A stretch of DNA of 52,254 nt from an uncultured Candidatus Saccharibacteria bacterium (GCA_947165975.1 CAMVCL010000006.1:1-52254); one strand, 5' to 3'. Counted from the first letter of the stretch, positions 38,831-48,516 are shown. Notes: generated from the letters alone by a model not told the origin. Numbers and translations: made by a program.

Positions 38831-40606
38831 ATGTTAAAACTCTTTCGTTTTTTGAGACCATACTGGTGGCAAGTTGTCATATTAGTTTTGGCGACTGCCC
38901 TGCAGGTGTATACTGTCCTGCGTTTACCAGCGCTGATGGCCGACATCATCAATAATGGGATTGTACCAGGAGATAATAATTTTATTTGGATGGCTGGGTT
39001 CAAAATGATTGGACTTGCGATCATTTCCGCTATCGGTTCTTTGATCTCTAGTTATTTTGCGGCAAGAATTGGCACTAGTTATGCTCGAGATATTCGTCGC
39101 GCAGTCTTCGAAAAAGTAATCAATCTCAATCTACTAGATTTAAAAGAATTCAGCACGGCTTCTTTATTAACTCGAACTACTAATGACGTTACTCAGGTAC
39201 AAATGGTAACGATTATGCTTCTTTCTATTATGTTGCGTGCTCCACTATTTTTAGTGATTTCAGTAATAATGGCTATTCAAACCGCTCCGGATATGAGTTG
39301 GATTATCATAGTCGGCGCAGTTGCGATTATTGGCTCGGCAATTATGATTATGGCATTAGTGATGCCTAAGTTTAAGATTTTCCAGGAATTAATCGATAAG
39401 GTAACCCTGGTAACTCGTGAAAACCTAACAGGTTTGCGCGTAGTCCGAGCTTTTGACAATGAAAAAGTTGAAAAGAAAAAGTTTGTTAAGAACAATGATG
39501 CATTAACTAAACTTCTTATCTACATCGATAAAGTTCTTGAATTGCAAAATCCAATGGTCAATATTATCTTTAATGGCACAACTCTGCTTTGTTTTTGGGT
39601 GGGGATTACTTTGTTGTCAAAAGATTTTGCGTATTTAGGCAATATGACTGCGTTCGCGCAATATGTCACACATGTGATGATGTCGTTTTTGATGATGTCA
39701 TTGATATTCGTGACATTACCTCGTGCTAACGTTTCTGCTCACCGTATTAATAATGTTTTGGCGACCAAGGAGAAAATAAATTGGCGTGACAAGACTAATG
39801 GAGTGCCCGACAAAACTCCATCAGTAGAGTTTAAAAATGTAGATTTCTATTATCCGGAAGCATCGGAAAAGGTACTTAATGATATATCTTTCAAAGCCGA
39901 AGCTGGGCAGACTACAGCCTTTATTGGCTCAACTGGCTCCGGTAAATCTACTTTGATTAATCTAGTACCGAGATTTTATGAAGCTACGAGTGGCGAAATC
40001 TTGGTTAATGGTCTGTCGGTAAAAGAGTACGATAAAAAAGACCTGATCAAACGAATCGGTTTCGTGCCTCAACGTGGAATGCTGTTTGCTGGTTCTGTCA
40101 AATCCAATATTAAGTTTGGTGCGCCTAATGCTTCAGATGAACAAATGCATAAAGCGGCTCGAATAGCACAAGCTGAAAACTTCATTGAAAGGTTACCACA
40201 AAAATATAATTCACATATTGCTCAAGGCGGCTCAAACGTTTCAGGTGGGCAAAAACAAAGATTATCGATCGCCCGTGCAATATGCAAAAATCCGGAAATA
40301 TTCATTTTTGATGATGCATTCTCAGCCTTAGATATGAAAACCGATGCAAGACTACGTGAAGCCCTAAAAGACGTGACTGAGTCGGCTGTAGTATTGATTG
40401 TTGCACAACGCGTCTCTACAATCAAGGACGCCGATCAGATTGTCGTATTAAACAATGGGCATGTAGTCGGAAAAGGGAAACATTTAGAACTATTGAATGA
40501 TTGTAGCATCTACCAAGAAATTGTTAAATCACAGCTTTCTGACAAGGAATATTCAGCTGAATTAAAACTCGCTGCTAAGACTGTAAAGAGGAGGGCTAAT
40601 GAGTAA
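38831..40606 (+). CDS. ABC exporter half-transporter, degenerate nucleotide site
   Basis: 591 residues: six-helix transmembrane domain (1-310), then an ATPase domain. Walker A FIGSTGSGKSTLI, Q-loop FVPQRGML, signature VSGGQKQR, Walker B IFIFDDAFSALD, and H-loop IVAQRVST. The catalytic Glu after Walker B is Asp and the switch His is Gln. Both changes are typical of the degenerate subunit in heterodimeric exporters such as TM287/288. The partner follows with an 8-base overlap. Substrate (lipid, peptide or drug) unknown. Confidence 0.93.
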   Translation: MLKLFRFLRPYWWQVVILVLATALQVYTVLRLPALMADIINNGIVPGDNNFIWMAGFKMIGLAIISAIGSLISSYFAARIGTSYARDIRRAVFEKVINLNLLDLKEFSTASLLTRTTNDVTQVQMVTIMLLSIMLRAPLFLVISVIMAIQTAPDMSWIIIVGAVAIIGSAIMIMALVMPKFKIFQELIDKVTLVTRENLTGLRVVRAFDNEKVEKKKFVKNNDALTKLLIYIDKVLELQNPMVNIIFNGTTLLCFWVGITLLSKDFAYLGNMTAFAQYVTHVMMSFLMMSLIFVTLPRANVSAHRINNVLATKEKINWRDKTNGVPDKTPSVEFKNVDFYYPEASEKVLNDISFKAEAGQTTAFIGSTGSGKSTLINLVPRFYEATSGEILVNGLSVKEYDKKDLIKRIGFVPQRGMLFAGSVKSNIKFGAPNASDEQMHKAARIAQAENFIERLPQKYNSHIAQGGSNVSGGQKQRLSIARAICKNPEIFIFDDAFSALDMKTDARLREALKDVTESAVVLIVAQRVSTIKDADQIVVLNNGHVVGKGKHLELLNDCSIYQEIVKSQLSDKEYSAELKLAAKTVKRRANE

Positions 40607-42371
40607 AACTGAAAGAGCAGCAAAAAATAAAAGTATGTGGCAATCTTTTAAAGTATTCTTAAAATCAATTAAAGGTTATCGCATTCCAATCACTATTGCA
40701 GTAATACTAACCATTGGTTCGGCAATTCTTGGGTTATTCATTCCTAAAATTCTTGGCGATATGACTACGATTGCCGTAAATAGTTATCCTGAATTGGATT
40801 GGCCGGCTTTAGGTAGTAAGGCAATCCTGGCAATAGCATTATTTTGTGGCTCCGCGGCCTTAAACTATGCCCAGGCATTTATCCTTGCCGTAGTTTCCGC
40901 TAAATACACTAAGGAAATGCGCGAAAGAATTCTAGATAAGATCTTTAGGCTTCCTATCTCGTATTTTGATAAGCATCAATATGGAGATACTTTGTCTAGG
41001 ATGTCCAACGATGTAGATGTACTAACTACTTCGATGTCCCAAGAGATTGCCGATGTTTCGCTCAGTTTGACGACGTTGATAGGCGTTATGATCATCATGC
41101 TAACGATCTCAGTGCCTTTATCACTCATTGTATTCTTAGTGGTGCCAATTTCCGTAGTAGTTGTGGCAAGGATCATGCATTATGCTCAGAAGTTCTTCCG
41201 TGAACAACAGAGTACGCTTGGCGTATTGAATAGTGAAATTGAAGAAGATTATGCTGGCAGCATCGTGATCAAATCAAATTCTTATGAAGATGATGCTTTA
41301 GTAGAATTTGACAAAATAAATGAGAAATTAACCAATGTAGCAAGAAAAGCCCAAGTTTTCTCTTCGCTTTCATTTCCGGTTACTCATATCTTTACAAATT
41401 TAGGATATGTTGGCGTATGTGCACTTGGTGGCATCTTTGTAGTACAAGGTCAGATCTCGATCGGTGACATCCAGGCGTTCATTCAATACGTCTCTAGATT
41501 CAATCGTCCAATTACCGAGATTGCTTCAACCACCTCTACCTTACAATCATTACTGGCGGCTTCAGAACGAATTTTTGAGTTCTTAAATGAACCAGAAGAA
41601 GAGCCAGACGCTGAGCCCGCAAAGACGATCGATAAGGTTAAAGGCGAGGTAGAGTTTCATCATGTTAATTTTGGTTATCTACCTGATACTCCAATAATTC
41701 GTGATTTTTCAGTCAAAATCAAGCCCGGCATGAAAGTGGCGATCGTCGGCCCAACTGGAGCAGGTAAGACTACGATCATTAACCTTCTTATGAGATTTTA
41801 CGAGCCTGATTCTGGCTATATCACCGTGGATGGCATTCCTACGCGCGAGATGAAAAGAGCCGATGTTAGAAAAATGTTTGGAATGGTACTTCAGGATACT
41901 TGGTTGTTTAGTGGCACTGTAGAGGAAAATTTACGTTATGGTAGTTTGAGCGCTTCACTAGATGATATCAAGAAAGCGGCTAAGGCTTCAAATGTAAACC
42001 ATATCATTGAGGCTTTACCGAAAGGTTATCGATCAATGATTTCTGAAGATTCAGATAATATTTCGGCAGGTGAAAAACAATTGATCACGATTGCACGTGC
42101 GATGGTAGCAAATCCACCCATGATGATTCTTGACGAAGCGACGTCCAATGTGGACACACGCACAGAACAACTAATCCAAGAGTCTTTTGAAAAGCTAACA
42201 GCTGGTAGAACTTCTTTCGTAATCGCACATAGGTTATCGACAATCCGTAATTCTGATTTAATTCTAGTAATGCGTGATGGCGCTGTAGTAGAACAAGGGA
42301 ATCACGATGAATTATTAAAGCTGGGTGGTTTTTACGCAGAATTATACAATTCTCAGTTCGCAGAAGGATAG
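40599..42371 (+). CDS. ABC exporter half-transporter, catalytic subunit
   Basis: 590 residues: six-helix transmembrane domain, then an ATPase domain with Walker A IVGPTGAGKTTII, Q-loop MVLQDTWLF, signature ISAGEKQL, Walker B MMILDEATSNVD, and H-loop VIAHRLST. Glu and His are canonical, while the signature deviates from SGGQ (SAGEK). It therefore complements the preceding subunit: one competent and one degenerate site in the dimer. AGGAGG ribosome site in the end of the previous gene. The stop is 1 base from the convergent tmk stop. Confidence 0.93.
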   Translation: MSKTERAAKNKSMWQSFKVFLKSIKGYRIPITIAVILTIGSAILGLFIPKILGDMTTIAVNSYPELDWPALGSKAILAIALFCGSAALNYAQAFILAVVSAKYTKEMRERILDKIFRLPISYFDKHQYGDTLSRMSNDVDVLTTSMSQEIADVSLSLTTLIGVMIIMLTISVPLSLIVFLVVPISVVVVARIMHYAQKFFREQQSTLGVLNSEIEEDYAGSIVIKSNSYEDDALVEFDKINEKLTNVARKAQVFSSLSFPVTHIFTNLGYVGVCALGGIFVVQGQISIGDIQAFIQYVSRFNRPITEIASTTSTLQSLLAASERIFEFLNEPEEEPDAEPAKTIDKVKGEVEFHHVNFGYLPDTPIIRDFSVKIKPGMKVAIVGPTGAGKTTIINLLMRFYEPDSGYITVDGIPTREMKRADVRKMFGMVLQDTWLFSGTVEENLRYGSLSASLDDIKKAAKASNVNHIIEALPKGYRSMISEDSDNISAGEKQLITIARAMVANPPMMILDEATSNVDTRTEQLIQESFEKLTAGRTSFVIAHRLSTIRNSDLILVMRDGAVVEQGNHDELLKLGGFYAELYNSQFAEG

Positions 42372-42372
42372 A

Positions 42373-42981
42373 TTATTTCGTATCAATTATCTTAACGATT
42401 TTTGCAAAAATCTCGTCGATAGATGGTGCAGCATCTATAATCGTAATATTAAATTCTTTGGCAATTTTTGGATAAGCCGCATTTACTTTTTGCTGGAAGA
42501 TGTTGGGTTTCTTTTCGAATGTTTCGGTGGCTTTACCTCGGTTTTGTTGGCGAGCGAGCCTTACTTCGTCGGAAACTGTTAAAATAAACCCGTAGTCTGG
42601 ATGAACATAACGTTCTGGCAGCAAGTCCTTGGTGATGCGAATAATCTTACTGCGTGAGACACCTTCACCATAACCTTGATAGGCTAAGGTTGACCAATAA
42701 TTGCGCGCTGAAATCACAATACCGCCACGCTTCAAGACTGGTTCAGCAATTTTCTTCCAGAGTTCTATGCGAGCGGCAGTAAATAGCAAAACATTAGTTA
42801 GTGGTTCTAAATCGTAGCCACGCGTTAAGATCATATCATGAAGATCGTGAGCCTGAGGCAAATCACCATCTGGCTCCTCCATCATTACAACTTCTTTACC
42901 TGTGGATTCGAAGTGTTTTTTTAATAGCTCGGCCTGAGTGGATTTTCCGGTACCATCTTGACCTTCGATTACTATATACAT
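42373..42981 (-). CDS. tmk: Thymidylate kinase
   Basis: 202 residues. P-loop YIVIEGQDGTGKSTQAELL, the DR/H-like EPDGD segment, the RNYWSTLAYQGYGEG region (substrate block), and the LID-containing LARQQNRGKATETF. It phosphorylates dTMP to dTDP. AAGGAG ribosome site before ATG 42981. It lies 35 bases downstream of tdk on the same strand, so salvage of thymidine to dTDP is encoded by the pair. Confidence 0.92.
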   Translation of the reverse strand: MYIVIEGQDGTGKSTQAELLKKHFESTGKEVVMMEEPDGDLPQAHDLHDMILTRGYDLEPLTNVLLFTAARIELWKKIAEPVLKRGGIVISARNYWSTLAYQGYGEGVSRSKIIRITKDLLPERYVHPDYGFILTVSDEVRLARQQNRGKATETFEKKPNIFQQKVNAAYPKIAKEFNITIIDAAPSIDEIFAKIVKIIDTK

Positions 42982-43016
42982 ATTTCTCCTTGCGTTAATG
43001 TTTTCGGCTGAACTAA

Positions 43017-43607
43017 CTAATTCGCTTGCTCGCGTAGGTATTTTTCATAGCAGGCAGGACAGATAGCGCGATATTCAATCTCGGTAGTACCGTCGATCAA
43101 CACATCGGGGCCATCGGCCACGAATTTTCCGTCCAGAAAGCGAGCATTGCAAGTGGCTTTATGGCCACATTCACAAATGGTTTTAATCTCTTCGATATCG
43201 TGAGCGATCTGGAGCAATCTGGTTGCACCTTTAAAGCCACCGTCGGTTAGTCGAAAGTTAAGACGCAAACCATATGCCATCACGGGAATATTGAGGTTGT
43301 TTACCACTTGCATAAGTTGATCAGCTTGCTTTGGCGTTAAAAATTGAGCTTCATCGACTAAAATACATTGTACATCTTTATACTCTTTAGATATTTTTTT
43401 GAATAAATCGGTTTTGCGATCAAAACAAAAGTCGGTCTCACGTTCGGGCCCGATACGAGTTAGAATTTTTGTACCATTTTTGGTGTCTGTGGCAGGCTTT
43501 ATTACGCAGACTTTATGACCACGCTCTTCGTAATTGAAGGCGACCTGCAAAAGCTGCATCGTTTTACCACACCCCATCGCACCATATCTAAAATATAATT
43601 TTGCCAT
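43017..43607 (-). CDS. tdk: Thymidine kinase
   Basis: 196 residues, type II (TK1-like). P-loop FRYGAMGCGKTMQLL, lasso and catalytic segment ILVDEAQFLTPKQ (Glu base), YGLRLNFR, and a four-Cys zinc ribbon (CECGHKATC ... CPACYEKYL). Substrate loop IEYRAICPACY. The zinc site is intact, in contrast to DnaX and RecR. Leaderless from a divergent promoter shared with ung (gap of 9 bases from the -10 box at 43617-43622). Confidence 0.94.
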   Translation of the reverse strand: MAKLYFRYGAMGCGKTMQLLQVAFNYEERGHKVCVIKPATDTKNGTKILTRIGPERETDFCFDRKTDLFKKISKEYKDVQCILVDEAQFLTPKQADQLMQVVNNLNIPVMAYGLRLNFRLTDGGFKGATRLLQIAHDIEEIKTICECGHKATCNARFLDGKFVADGPDVLIDGTTEIEYRAICPACYEKYLREQAN

Positions 43608-43625
43608 GTTATAATCATTATAGCA
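43607..43625. promoter_or_regulatory. Back-to-back symmetric promoter of tdk and ung
   Basis: The 19-base block TGTTATAATCATTATAGCA holds an extended -10 on each strand (plus TATAAT 43610-43615; minus TATAAT 43617-43622) separated by one base. Start codons of tdk (43607) and ung (43625) are only 17 bp apart, so each -10 lies beside the other gene's start codon. Confidence 0.8.
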
Positions 43626-44272
43626 TGCATGAGAGTTGGAAACCTTTTTTGAAATCAGAATTTGCTAAGCCTTATTTTAAGGAATTGTCGCGATTTTTAC
43701 ATGAAGAATACGAAAGAAAGACTATCTTTCCTCGTAAAGAATTAGTTTTTCGGGCATTCGCTACAGACTTAAATGATGTAAAAGTAGTGATCTTAGGACA
43801 AGACCCCTATCATACGCCAGGGGCGGCCGAAGGTTTGGCTTTTTCGGTACCTAACTCGCAGCCAATTCCGCCATCGTTAGTTAATATATATAAAGAGATC
43901 GATGCAGATATCGGTCATCATGAGAATCCGCGCGGCAGTTTGCGAAATTGGCAGCAGCAAGGCGTTTTATTATTGAATACTGTTTTAACTGTGGAGGCAC
44001 ATAAACCTAAGTCCCACGCCGGTAAGGGTTGGGAGATCTTTACGACAGCCACAATTGAATATCTAAATCAAAATAGACCGCATCTAGTATTTATATTATG
44101 GGGACGTGACGCCAGAAATAAAAAATCTTTGATAGATTCTTCTAGACATTTAATCTTAGAGTCTGCGCATCCTTCGCCATTGTCGGCTTATAATGGATTT
44201 TTTGGTAGTAAGCCATTTTCTAAATGCAATGAATTTTTGAAGAAAAATAATTTAAGTGAAATAGTGTGGTAA
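43625..44272 (+). CDS. ung: Uracil-DNA glycosylase, family 1
   Basis: 215 residues from ATG 43625 (MHESWKPFLKSEFAKPYFKE); the in-frame TTG 43601 is upstream of the -10 box and rejected. Family 1 motifs: VVILGQDPYHTPGAAEGLAF (water-activating Asp in GQDPYH), VLLLNTVLTVE, FILWGRDA, and the leucine loop ESAHPSPLSAYNGFFG (HPSPLS). Length normal. Removes uracil from DNA. Confidence 0.96.
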   Translation: MHESWKPFLKSEFAKPYFKELSRFLHEEYERKTIFPRKELVFRAFATDLNDVKVVILGQDPYHTPGAAEGLAFSVPNSQPIPPSLVNIYKEIDADIGHHENPRGSLRNWQQQGVLLLNTVLTVEAHKPKSHAGKGWEIFTTATIEYLNQNRPHLVFILWGRDARNKKSLIDSSRHLILESAHPSPLSAYNGFFGSKPFSKCNEFLKKNNLSEIVW

Positions 44273-44330
44273 TTAAGATTATTTTAAGTACCGTGTTATA
44301 TCATCATATTGTTAATTAAGAAAGGAAACT

Positions 44331-44930
44331 ATGGAATTAACAACTGAAGAAAGTACTACCACGACTAAAAAAGAAAGGCCTAGTGGTACTCCACCAGCAA
44401 AACCTAATAAAAACAGCACCAGTGACAGTAGCGGTAGTGGGACTGGAAGCTCATCTGGTTCAAGTTCGAACTCGAATTCTGATTCAAAAACAAATTCTGA
44501 CACTAATTCAAACTCTAGTTCGAACTCAACTAATAGTAACAATTCAACTGAAACACCTGCTACACCGAGCGGAGAAGAAGGTGAAAGACCAGAAATGCCA
44601 CAATGCGAAGAAGGCGATGAAAATTGTGAAATGCCTGAGCCACCTGAAGGTATGGAGGGCGGCCCTGGCGGTGAAGGCTTCCCGGGCGAGACAACTCAAG
44701 ATGCTTCACAGGGGAATTCTTGGCATCCAGCCGCCTATCTTGGCATGGGCGCAGGAAGTGTAATTCTTGCAATCGTAATAATGTATAGTTGTTTCTCGAA
44801 TTTTTATCACAAAAGTCCCGGTGCAACTTTTGATAAGTGGCAAAAATTTGCATTATTCTGCGGAGCAGCTGTCATTCTAGCGACGGGAATCGCTACACTT
44901 TGCTATTTTATACCCACTTGGCTAGCCTAG
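44331..44930 (+). CDS. Ser/Asn-rich membrane protein
   Basis: 199 residues. Residues 1-75 are low complexity (Ser, Asn, Thr, Lys), residues 76-125 are acidic with Pro/Gly/Met and two Cys (QCEEGDENCEMPEPPEG), and two membrane helices follow (about 135-157, LGMGAGSVILAIVIMYSCF; about 170-193). No signal peptide: the N-terminal region probably faces one side as a flexible tail. The ribosome site GAAAGGA precedes ATG 44331. The end overlaps the convergent dCMP deaminase gene by 23 bases. No family recognised. Confidence 0.65.
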   Translation: MELTTEESTTTTKKERPSGTPPAKPNKNSTSDSSGSGTGSSSGSSSNSNSDSKTNSDTNSNSSSNSTNSNNSTETPATPSGEEGERPEMPQCEEGDENCEMPEPPEGMEGGPGGEGFPGETTQDASQGNSWHPAAYLGMGAGSVILAIVIMYSCFSNFYHKSPGATFDKWQKFALFCGAAVILATGIATLCYFIPTWLA

Positions 44931-45453
44931 CGTATTCGGCGGAATCCTTTTCATAGGAGTCGAGAATGTCCTGAATGTATGTTTTGCCATTTGAAAGATT
45001 CAGTGTCTCGACTTCGGGCATAGCTGCAAGGAGACGGATGACAGCTTCATCCGTCTCTATGTTTGTCATGGAATGTTCAGGATCAGTAGTATGAGAATGT
45101 ACGCGAAGTTCTTCGTATACAAAACGCGTGATACCAGCCTGGAGACAATATTTCAAACAGTTCTCACAGGTTGCTACACGATTATAGATCGTGCAACCAT
45201 TTAGAGGTTGTCGAGCAAAAAGTACCGCGTTCATTTCAGAATGAATTGAAAAATAATATTTCATTGGACGTTCCGACATAGTCATCTTAGACTCGTCAGC
45301 GCCTTGTACTAAACCATTATAACCGAGTGAGACTACTCGCTTATTTTGATCGACGATTACACATCCCATTTTGGAGGATGGATCTTTGCTTTTAGCCGAG
45401 ACCGCCTCGGCAATATTCATAAAGTATTTATCCCATTCTTCTTGGCTTGTCAT
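44908..45453 (-). CDS. dCMP deaminase family protein
   Basis: 181 residues from ATG 45453 (MTSQEEWDKYFMNIAEAVSA); ATG 45462 overlaps the -10 box (TATAAT, 45461-45466) and is rejected. Cytidine/deoxycytidylate deaminase zinc motif: HSEMNAV (HxE) and TCENCLKYC (CxxC). CVIVDQNKRVVSLGYNG is a typical dCMP deaminase segment. Makes dUMP for dTMP synthesis, in line with tmk, tdk and ung nearby. Residues Pro-Cys of the usual PCxxC are Thr-Cys, a small deviation. Confidence 0.85.
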   Translation of the reverse strand: MTSQEEWDKYFMNIAEAVSAKSKDPSSKMGCVIVDQNKRVVSLGYNGLVQGADESKMTMSERPMKYYFSIHSEMNAVLFARQPLNGCTIYNRVATCENCLKYCLQAGITRFVYEELRVHSHTTDPEHSMTNIETDEAVIRLLAAMPEVETLNLSNGKTYIQDILDSYEKDSAEYARLAKWV

Positions 45454-45471
45454 AGATACCATTATAGCATA

Positions 45472-45678
45472 CTAAGTTGAGCTCAAATGGTAATGATTAG
45501 CGTAAGGACATTTGTAAGGTTTAAGTGGTGTTTTGATATCATGGTCGTAGGCGGCAACTTCGGCTGCCAACTCGGCTTCTTCTAATGTATCAAAAATGAT
45601 TTTGTGGGTTTCGCCAACCCAACAACGTTTTGGTTCGTAGATTTTAGCGGGGTTTAAGTGTTTATTTCGATTAGCCAT
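45472..45678 (-). CDS. 68-residue hypothetical protein
   Basis: ATG 45678 lies 8 bases from TGATATAAT (-10 at 45687-45692), so leaderless. The product (MANRNKHLNPAKIYEPKRCW at the start; CPYANHYHLSST at the end) is soluble, with two Cys and a His-rich tail that might bind metal. ETHKIIFDTLEEAELAAEVA forms a likely helix. It resembles small phage or CPR proteins that carry a DTLEEAEAAA segment and an NHYHLSS tail, but no family name can be given. Confidence 0.6.
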   Translation of the reverse strand: MANRNKHLNPAKIYEPKRCWVGETHKIIFDTLEEAELAAEVAAYDHDIKTPLKPYKCPYANHYHLSST

Positions 45679-45760
45679 ATACTATCATTATATCACAGAT
45701 TGCCATTTTTGTCAATTTTACCCCTAGACAGAGCCTGGGTTATATGATAGAATTACACTT

Positions 45761-47578
45761 ATGACTTTAGACAAAACTAAAATTCGTAATGTGGCCATTA
45801 TCGCGCACGTCGATCATGGAAAAACTACTTTAGTGGATGGTCTTTTGAAGCAATCCCATACTTTTCGCGACAACCAAGCCGAAATGAATCAGACTTTAAT
45901 CATGGATTCGATGGACCAGGAACATGAACGTGGTATCACTATCACTGCTAAACAAACTTGTGTTTATTATGATGGCTACAAAATCAATATTATTGATACG
46001 CCGGGACACGCAGATTTTTCCGGCGAAGTAGAAAGAACTTTGAATATGGCGGATGGTGTGCTCCTGATTGTTGATGCGCAAGAAGGACCAATGCCGCAAA
46101 CTAAATTCGTTTTATCTAAGGCTTTAGCGCTTGGTTTGAAGCCAGTAGTGGTAATTAATAAGATCGACAAGCCAGCGGCAAGGATTCCTGAAGTATTGAG
46201 CGAGATCGAAAGCTTGTTCCTGGAGCTAGCAACAGATGAATCACAATTGTTTTATCCTGTATACTACGCTATCGCGCGAGAGGGAAGAGCAGGTAAAACT
46301 ACTGAGCTCGACAACGACCTACATGTGATCTTTGAATCAATCATCAATGATATCCCAGCACCATCAGTGGATCCCGATTCAGACTCTGCGCAGCTTTTGG
46401 TTGCAGCTTTAGCTGGTGACAATTATCTTGGCAAATATTGTATCGGTAAAATCTTTCGTGGAAAGTTAAAAAAAGGACAAAGTGTCAAAATCCTACATAG
46501 CGACTCCGTAAAAAATAGTAAGATTGATAATTTATTTATCTATAAAGGACTAGGCAAAGAAGAGGTACAAGAAGCTTCAGCGGGTGACATCGTGGCAGTT
46601 ACGGGTGTGTCGGAGGCAAATATCGGTGATACGATTGCGACTGGCGACAACCCTGAAGCATTGCCTGGCATTGAACTTGAGGCGCCAACTTTATCAATTT
46701 ATATTGGACCAAATACTTCTCCTTTAAAAGGTCGTGAAGGTGAATTTACGACTTCACGACAAATTGCTGAAAGACTAAACCGCGAGCTCGAAACTAATAT
46801 CGCTCTTAAAATCCAGCCCGACGGATTGGGTTATAAAGTATCCGGTAGGGGTGAATTACATTTATCTGTTTTAATCGAAACTATGCGCCGTGAAGGATAC
46901 GAATTAGAAGCTGGTCGTCCTGAAGTCGTCTATCGAGAAGTTGATGGTGTAAAGTGCGAACCAATTGAAGATTTAACTATCGAGGTATCCTCGGAATATG
47001 TCGGTGCCGTGTCCCAGGAGCTTGGTATCCGTAAGGCCGAACTCAAAACTCAAGATATTACCAGTAGTGGTTCAACTAGGTTTGTTTACGAGATTTCTAC
47101 TGCTGCCTTGATTGGCCTACGCAACAATCTGCTTACTGCTACTAAAGGCACTGTGATCATGTCCAGTATCCCTTCCGGCTATCGTCCGGTCGAAGGTCGT
47201 TACAAGCCGGAACGCAATGGCGCTTTGATCTCGTTCGAGGATGGCGTTTCGACAGCTTACGCATTGGATTCGGCACAGGCTCGTGGTATTTTGTTCATTC
47301 CACCACAAGTTCCAGTCTATCAAGGTATGATCGTAGGGCTCTCTAACAAGAAAGACGACTTGGATATTAATATCTGTCGCGAAAAACAGCTCACCAATAT
47401 GCGTACCCACGCTTCGGATGGCGCAATTCAGCTTACGCCATACACGCAGTTGTCCTTGGAGCAATGTTTGGATTTCTTACTCGATGATGAATTGCTTGAG
47501 GTGACACCTAAATCATTACGTTTACGTAAACGTCAATTAGATCCAATCAAGAGAAAGCGGGAAAATCGTGCTAATTGA
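45761..47578 (+). CDS. typA: Translational GTPase TypA/BipA
   Basis: 605 residues. G1 [16 protein letters not shown]2 [11 protein letters not shown]3 [17 protein letters not shown]4 VINKIDK. Then domain II, the EF-G-like domain III ([20 protein letters not shown]) and the TypA-specific C-terminal domain. Binds the ribosome and affects assembly and stress response. Leaderless: TGATAGAAT, ATG 7 bases later. The 3' end overlaps tatD by 11 bases. Confidence 0.96.
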   Translation: MTLDKTKIRNVAIIAHVDHGKTTLVDGLLKQSHTFRDNQAEMNQTLIMDSMDQEHERGITITAKQTCVYYDGYKINIIDTPGHADFSGEVERTLNMADGVLLIVDAQEGPMPQTKFVLSKALALGLKPVVVINKIDKPAARIPEVLSEIESLFLELATDESQLFYPVYYAIAREGRAGKTTELDNDLHVIFESIINDIPAPSVDPDSDSAQLLVAALAGDNYLGKYCIGKIFRGKLKKGQSVKILHSDSVKNSKIDNLFIYKGLGKEEVQEASAGDIVAVTGVSEANIGDTIATGDNPEALPGIELEAPTLSIYIGPNTSPLKGREGEFTTSRQIAERLNRELETNIALKIQPDGLGYKVSGRGELHLSVLIETMRREGYELEAGRPEVVYREVDGVKCEPIEDLTIEVSSEYVGAVSQELGIRKAELKTQDITSSGSTRFVYEISTAALIGLRNNLLTATKGTVIMSSIPSGYRPVEGRYKPERNGALISFEDGVSTAYALDSAQARGILFIPPQVPVYQGMIVGLSNKKDDLDINICREKQLTNMRTHASDGAIQLTPYTQLSLEQCLDFLLDDELLEVTPKSLRLRKRQLDPIKRKRENRAN

Positions 47579-48344
47579 TTCACACTGTCATTTGCATGAT
47601 CCGCAATTCTTTAGTGCCGAAGAAGCAGAAACCTGCATAAAACGAGCCCATGAGGCTGGCGTTGAAAAAATTGTTTGTATTGGAACAGATCCGCAAGATT
47701 CGTTAGTAGCACGGGATTTTGCAATGAAGCATGAAGGGGTATATTGGACTTATGGAGTTCACCCCGAAGAAACTAGTCAGGAATCATTTTCCGGTTTTTC
47801 CTCAGATGAATTCGATGAACAAAAGAATACTTTTAAGAAATTAGTCGCCATTGGTGAAGTTGGTCTGGATTATCATTATGAAGGATATAAACGCGACGCG
47901 CAGATAAAGCTATTTGAACAAATGCTACAACTTGCGACAGACAATAATCTACCTGTCTCTTTCCATATTAGGGAAGCATTTGTGGACTTTTTTCCAATTA
48001 TTGAAAATTTTCCAAAAATTCGTGGCGTCGTACATTCTTTTACAGATAGCAAAAAAGTTTTAAGGCGTATTCTGAATGAGACTGATTTTTATGTAGGAGT
48101 AAACGGCTTAGCTACCTATTCTACTTTGCCTTTACCGCCATTAGAGAGAGTTCTTTTAGAAACCGACGCACCATTTTTAGCGCCAATACCTTACAGGGGT
48201 AATACCAATGAACCCGCTTATATTGCTGATATTGCAAATTGGCTAGCAGAAAAACTTGGTATATCTCGGGAAGAAGTTGCTTTAGTTACCTCTGTAAATG
48301 TTGAAAAACTTTACAATATAGGTGGCGACCATTATAAGCATTGA
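47568..48344 (+). CDS. tatD: TatD-family metal-dependent hydrolase
   Basis: 258 residues from GTG 47568 inside the typA 3' end. Metal ligands: [10 protein letters not shown] (HxH), IGEVGLDYH (Glu), FHIREAF (His), GVVHSFTDS (His) and LLETDAPFL (Asp). These nucleases act on DNA 3' ends and repair. Between residues 160 and 175 the sequence is a little short, but the TIM barrel seems complete. The promoter of the next gene overlaps its stop. Confidence 0.93.
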   Translation: MLIDSHCHLHDPQFFSAEEAETCIKRAHEAGVEKIVCIGTDPQDSLVARDFAMKHEGVYWTYGVHPEETSQESFSGFSSDEFDEQKNTFKKLVAIGEVGLDYHYEGYKRDAQIKLFEQMLQLATDNNLPVSFHIREAFVDFFPIIENFPKIRGVVHSFTDSKKVLRRILNETDFYVGVNGLATYSTLPLPPLERVLLETDAPFLAPIPYRGNTNEPAYIADIANWLAEKLGISREEVALVTSVNVEKLYNIGGDHYKH

Positions 48345-48369
48345 CTTTTTGAGTATTTTGTGCTATAAT
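48341..48369 (+). promoter_or_regulatory. Consensus promoter for the 46-residue gene
   Basis: TTGACT (48341-48346), 17-base spacer, TATAAT (48364-48369) with TG at 48361-48362. ATG 48376 is 6 bases from the -10. The -35 covers the tatD stop codon. Confidence 0.85.
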
Positions 48370-48375
48370 TAGGGT

Positions 48376-48516
48376 ATGGATAGAGAGTTTATGGTTCCAT
48401 CATTTGCAAAACGCGAAACTTATGACTTTGGCGCAACCAGAGAAAGTTTTGATGTTTATGAGGAATTAAATGCAATTGCAGAGGAGATTGAAGCATGTCG
48501 TTTACGAAATTGTTAA
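48376..48516 (+). CDS. 46-residue hypothetical protein
   Basis: ATG 48376, leaderless behind a consensus promoter. The product (MDREFMVPSFAKRETYDFGA ... ending EACRLRNC) is acidic with a C-terminal helix and two Cys in the last six residues. It overlaps the next gene by 22 bases; the next gene's ribosome site GAGGAG lies within it, so the two are coupled. Too short for most gene callers. Function unknown. Confidence 0.55.
   Translation: MDREFMVPSFAKRETYDFGATRESFDVYEELNAIAEEIEACRLRNC

Noticed and set aside
38831-42371. Degenerate ATPase motifs taken as gene decay
   Set aside because: Asp for Glu, Gln for His and the altered partner signature are the standard asymmetry of heterodimeric ABC exporters.
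44312-44542. Minus-strand Leu/Glu/Phe-rich frame
   Set aside because: Shadow of the Ser/Asn low-complexity region of the gene at 44331-44930.
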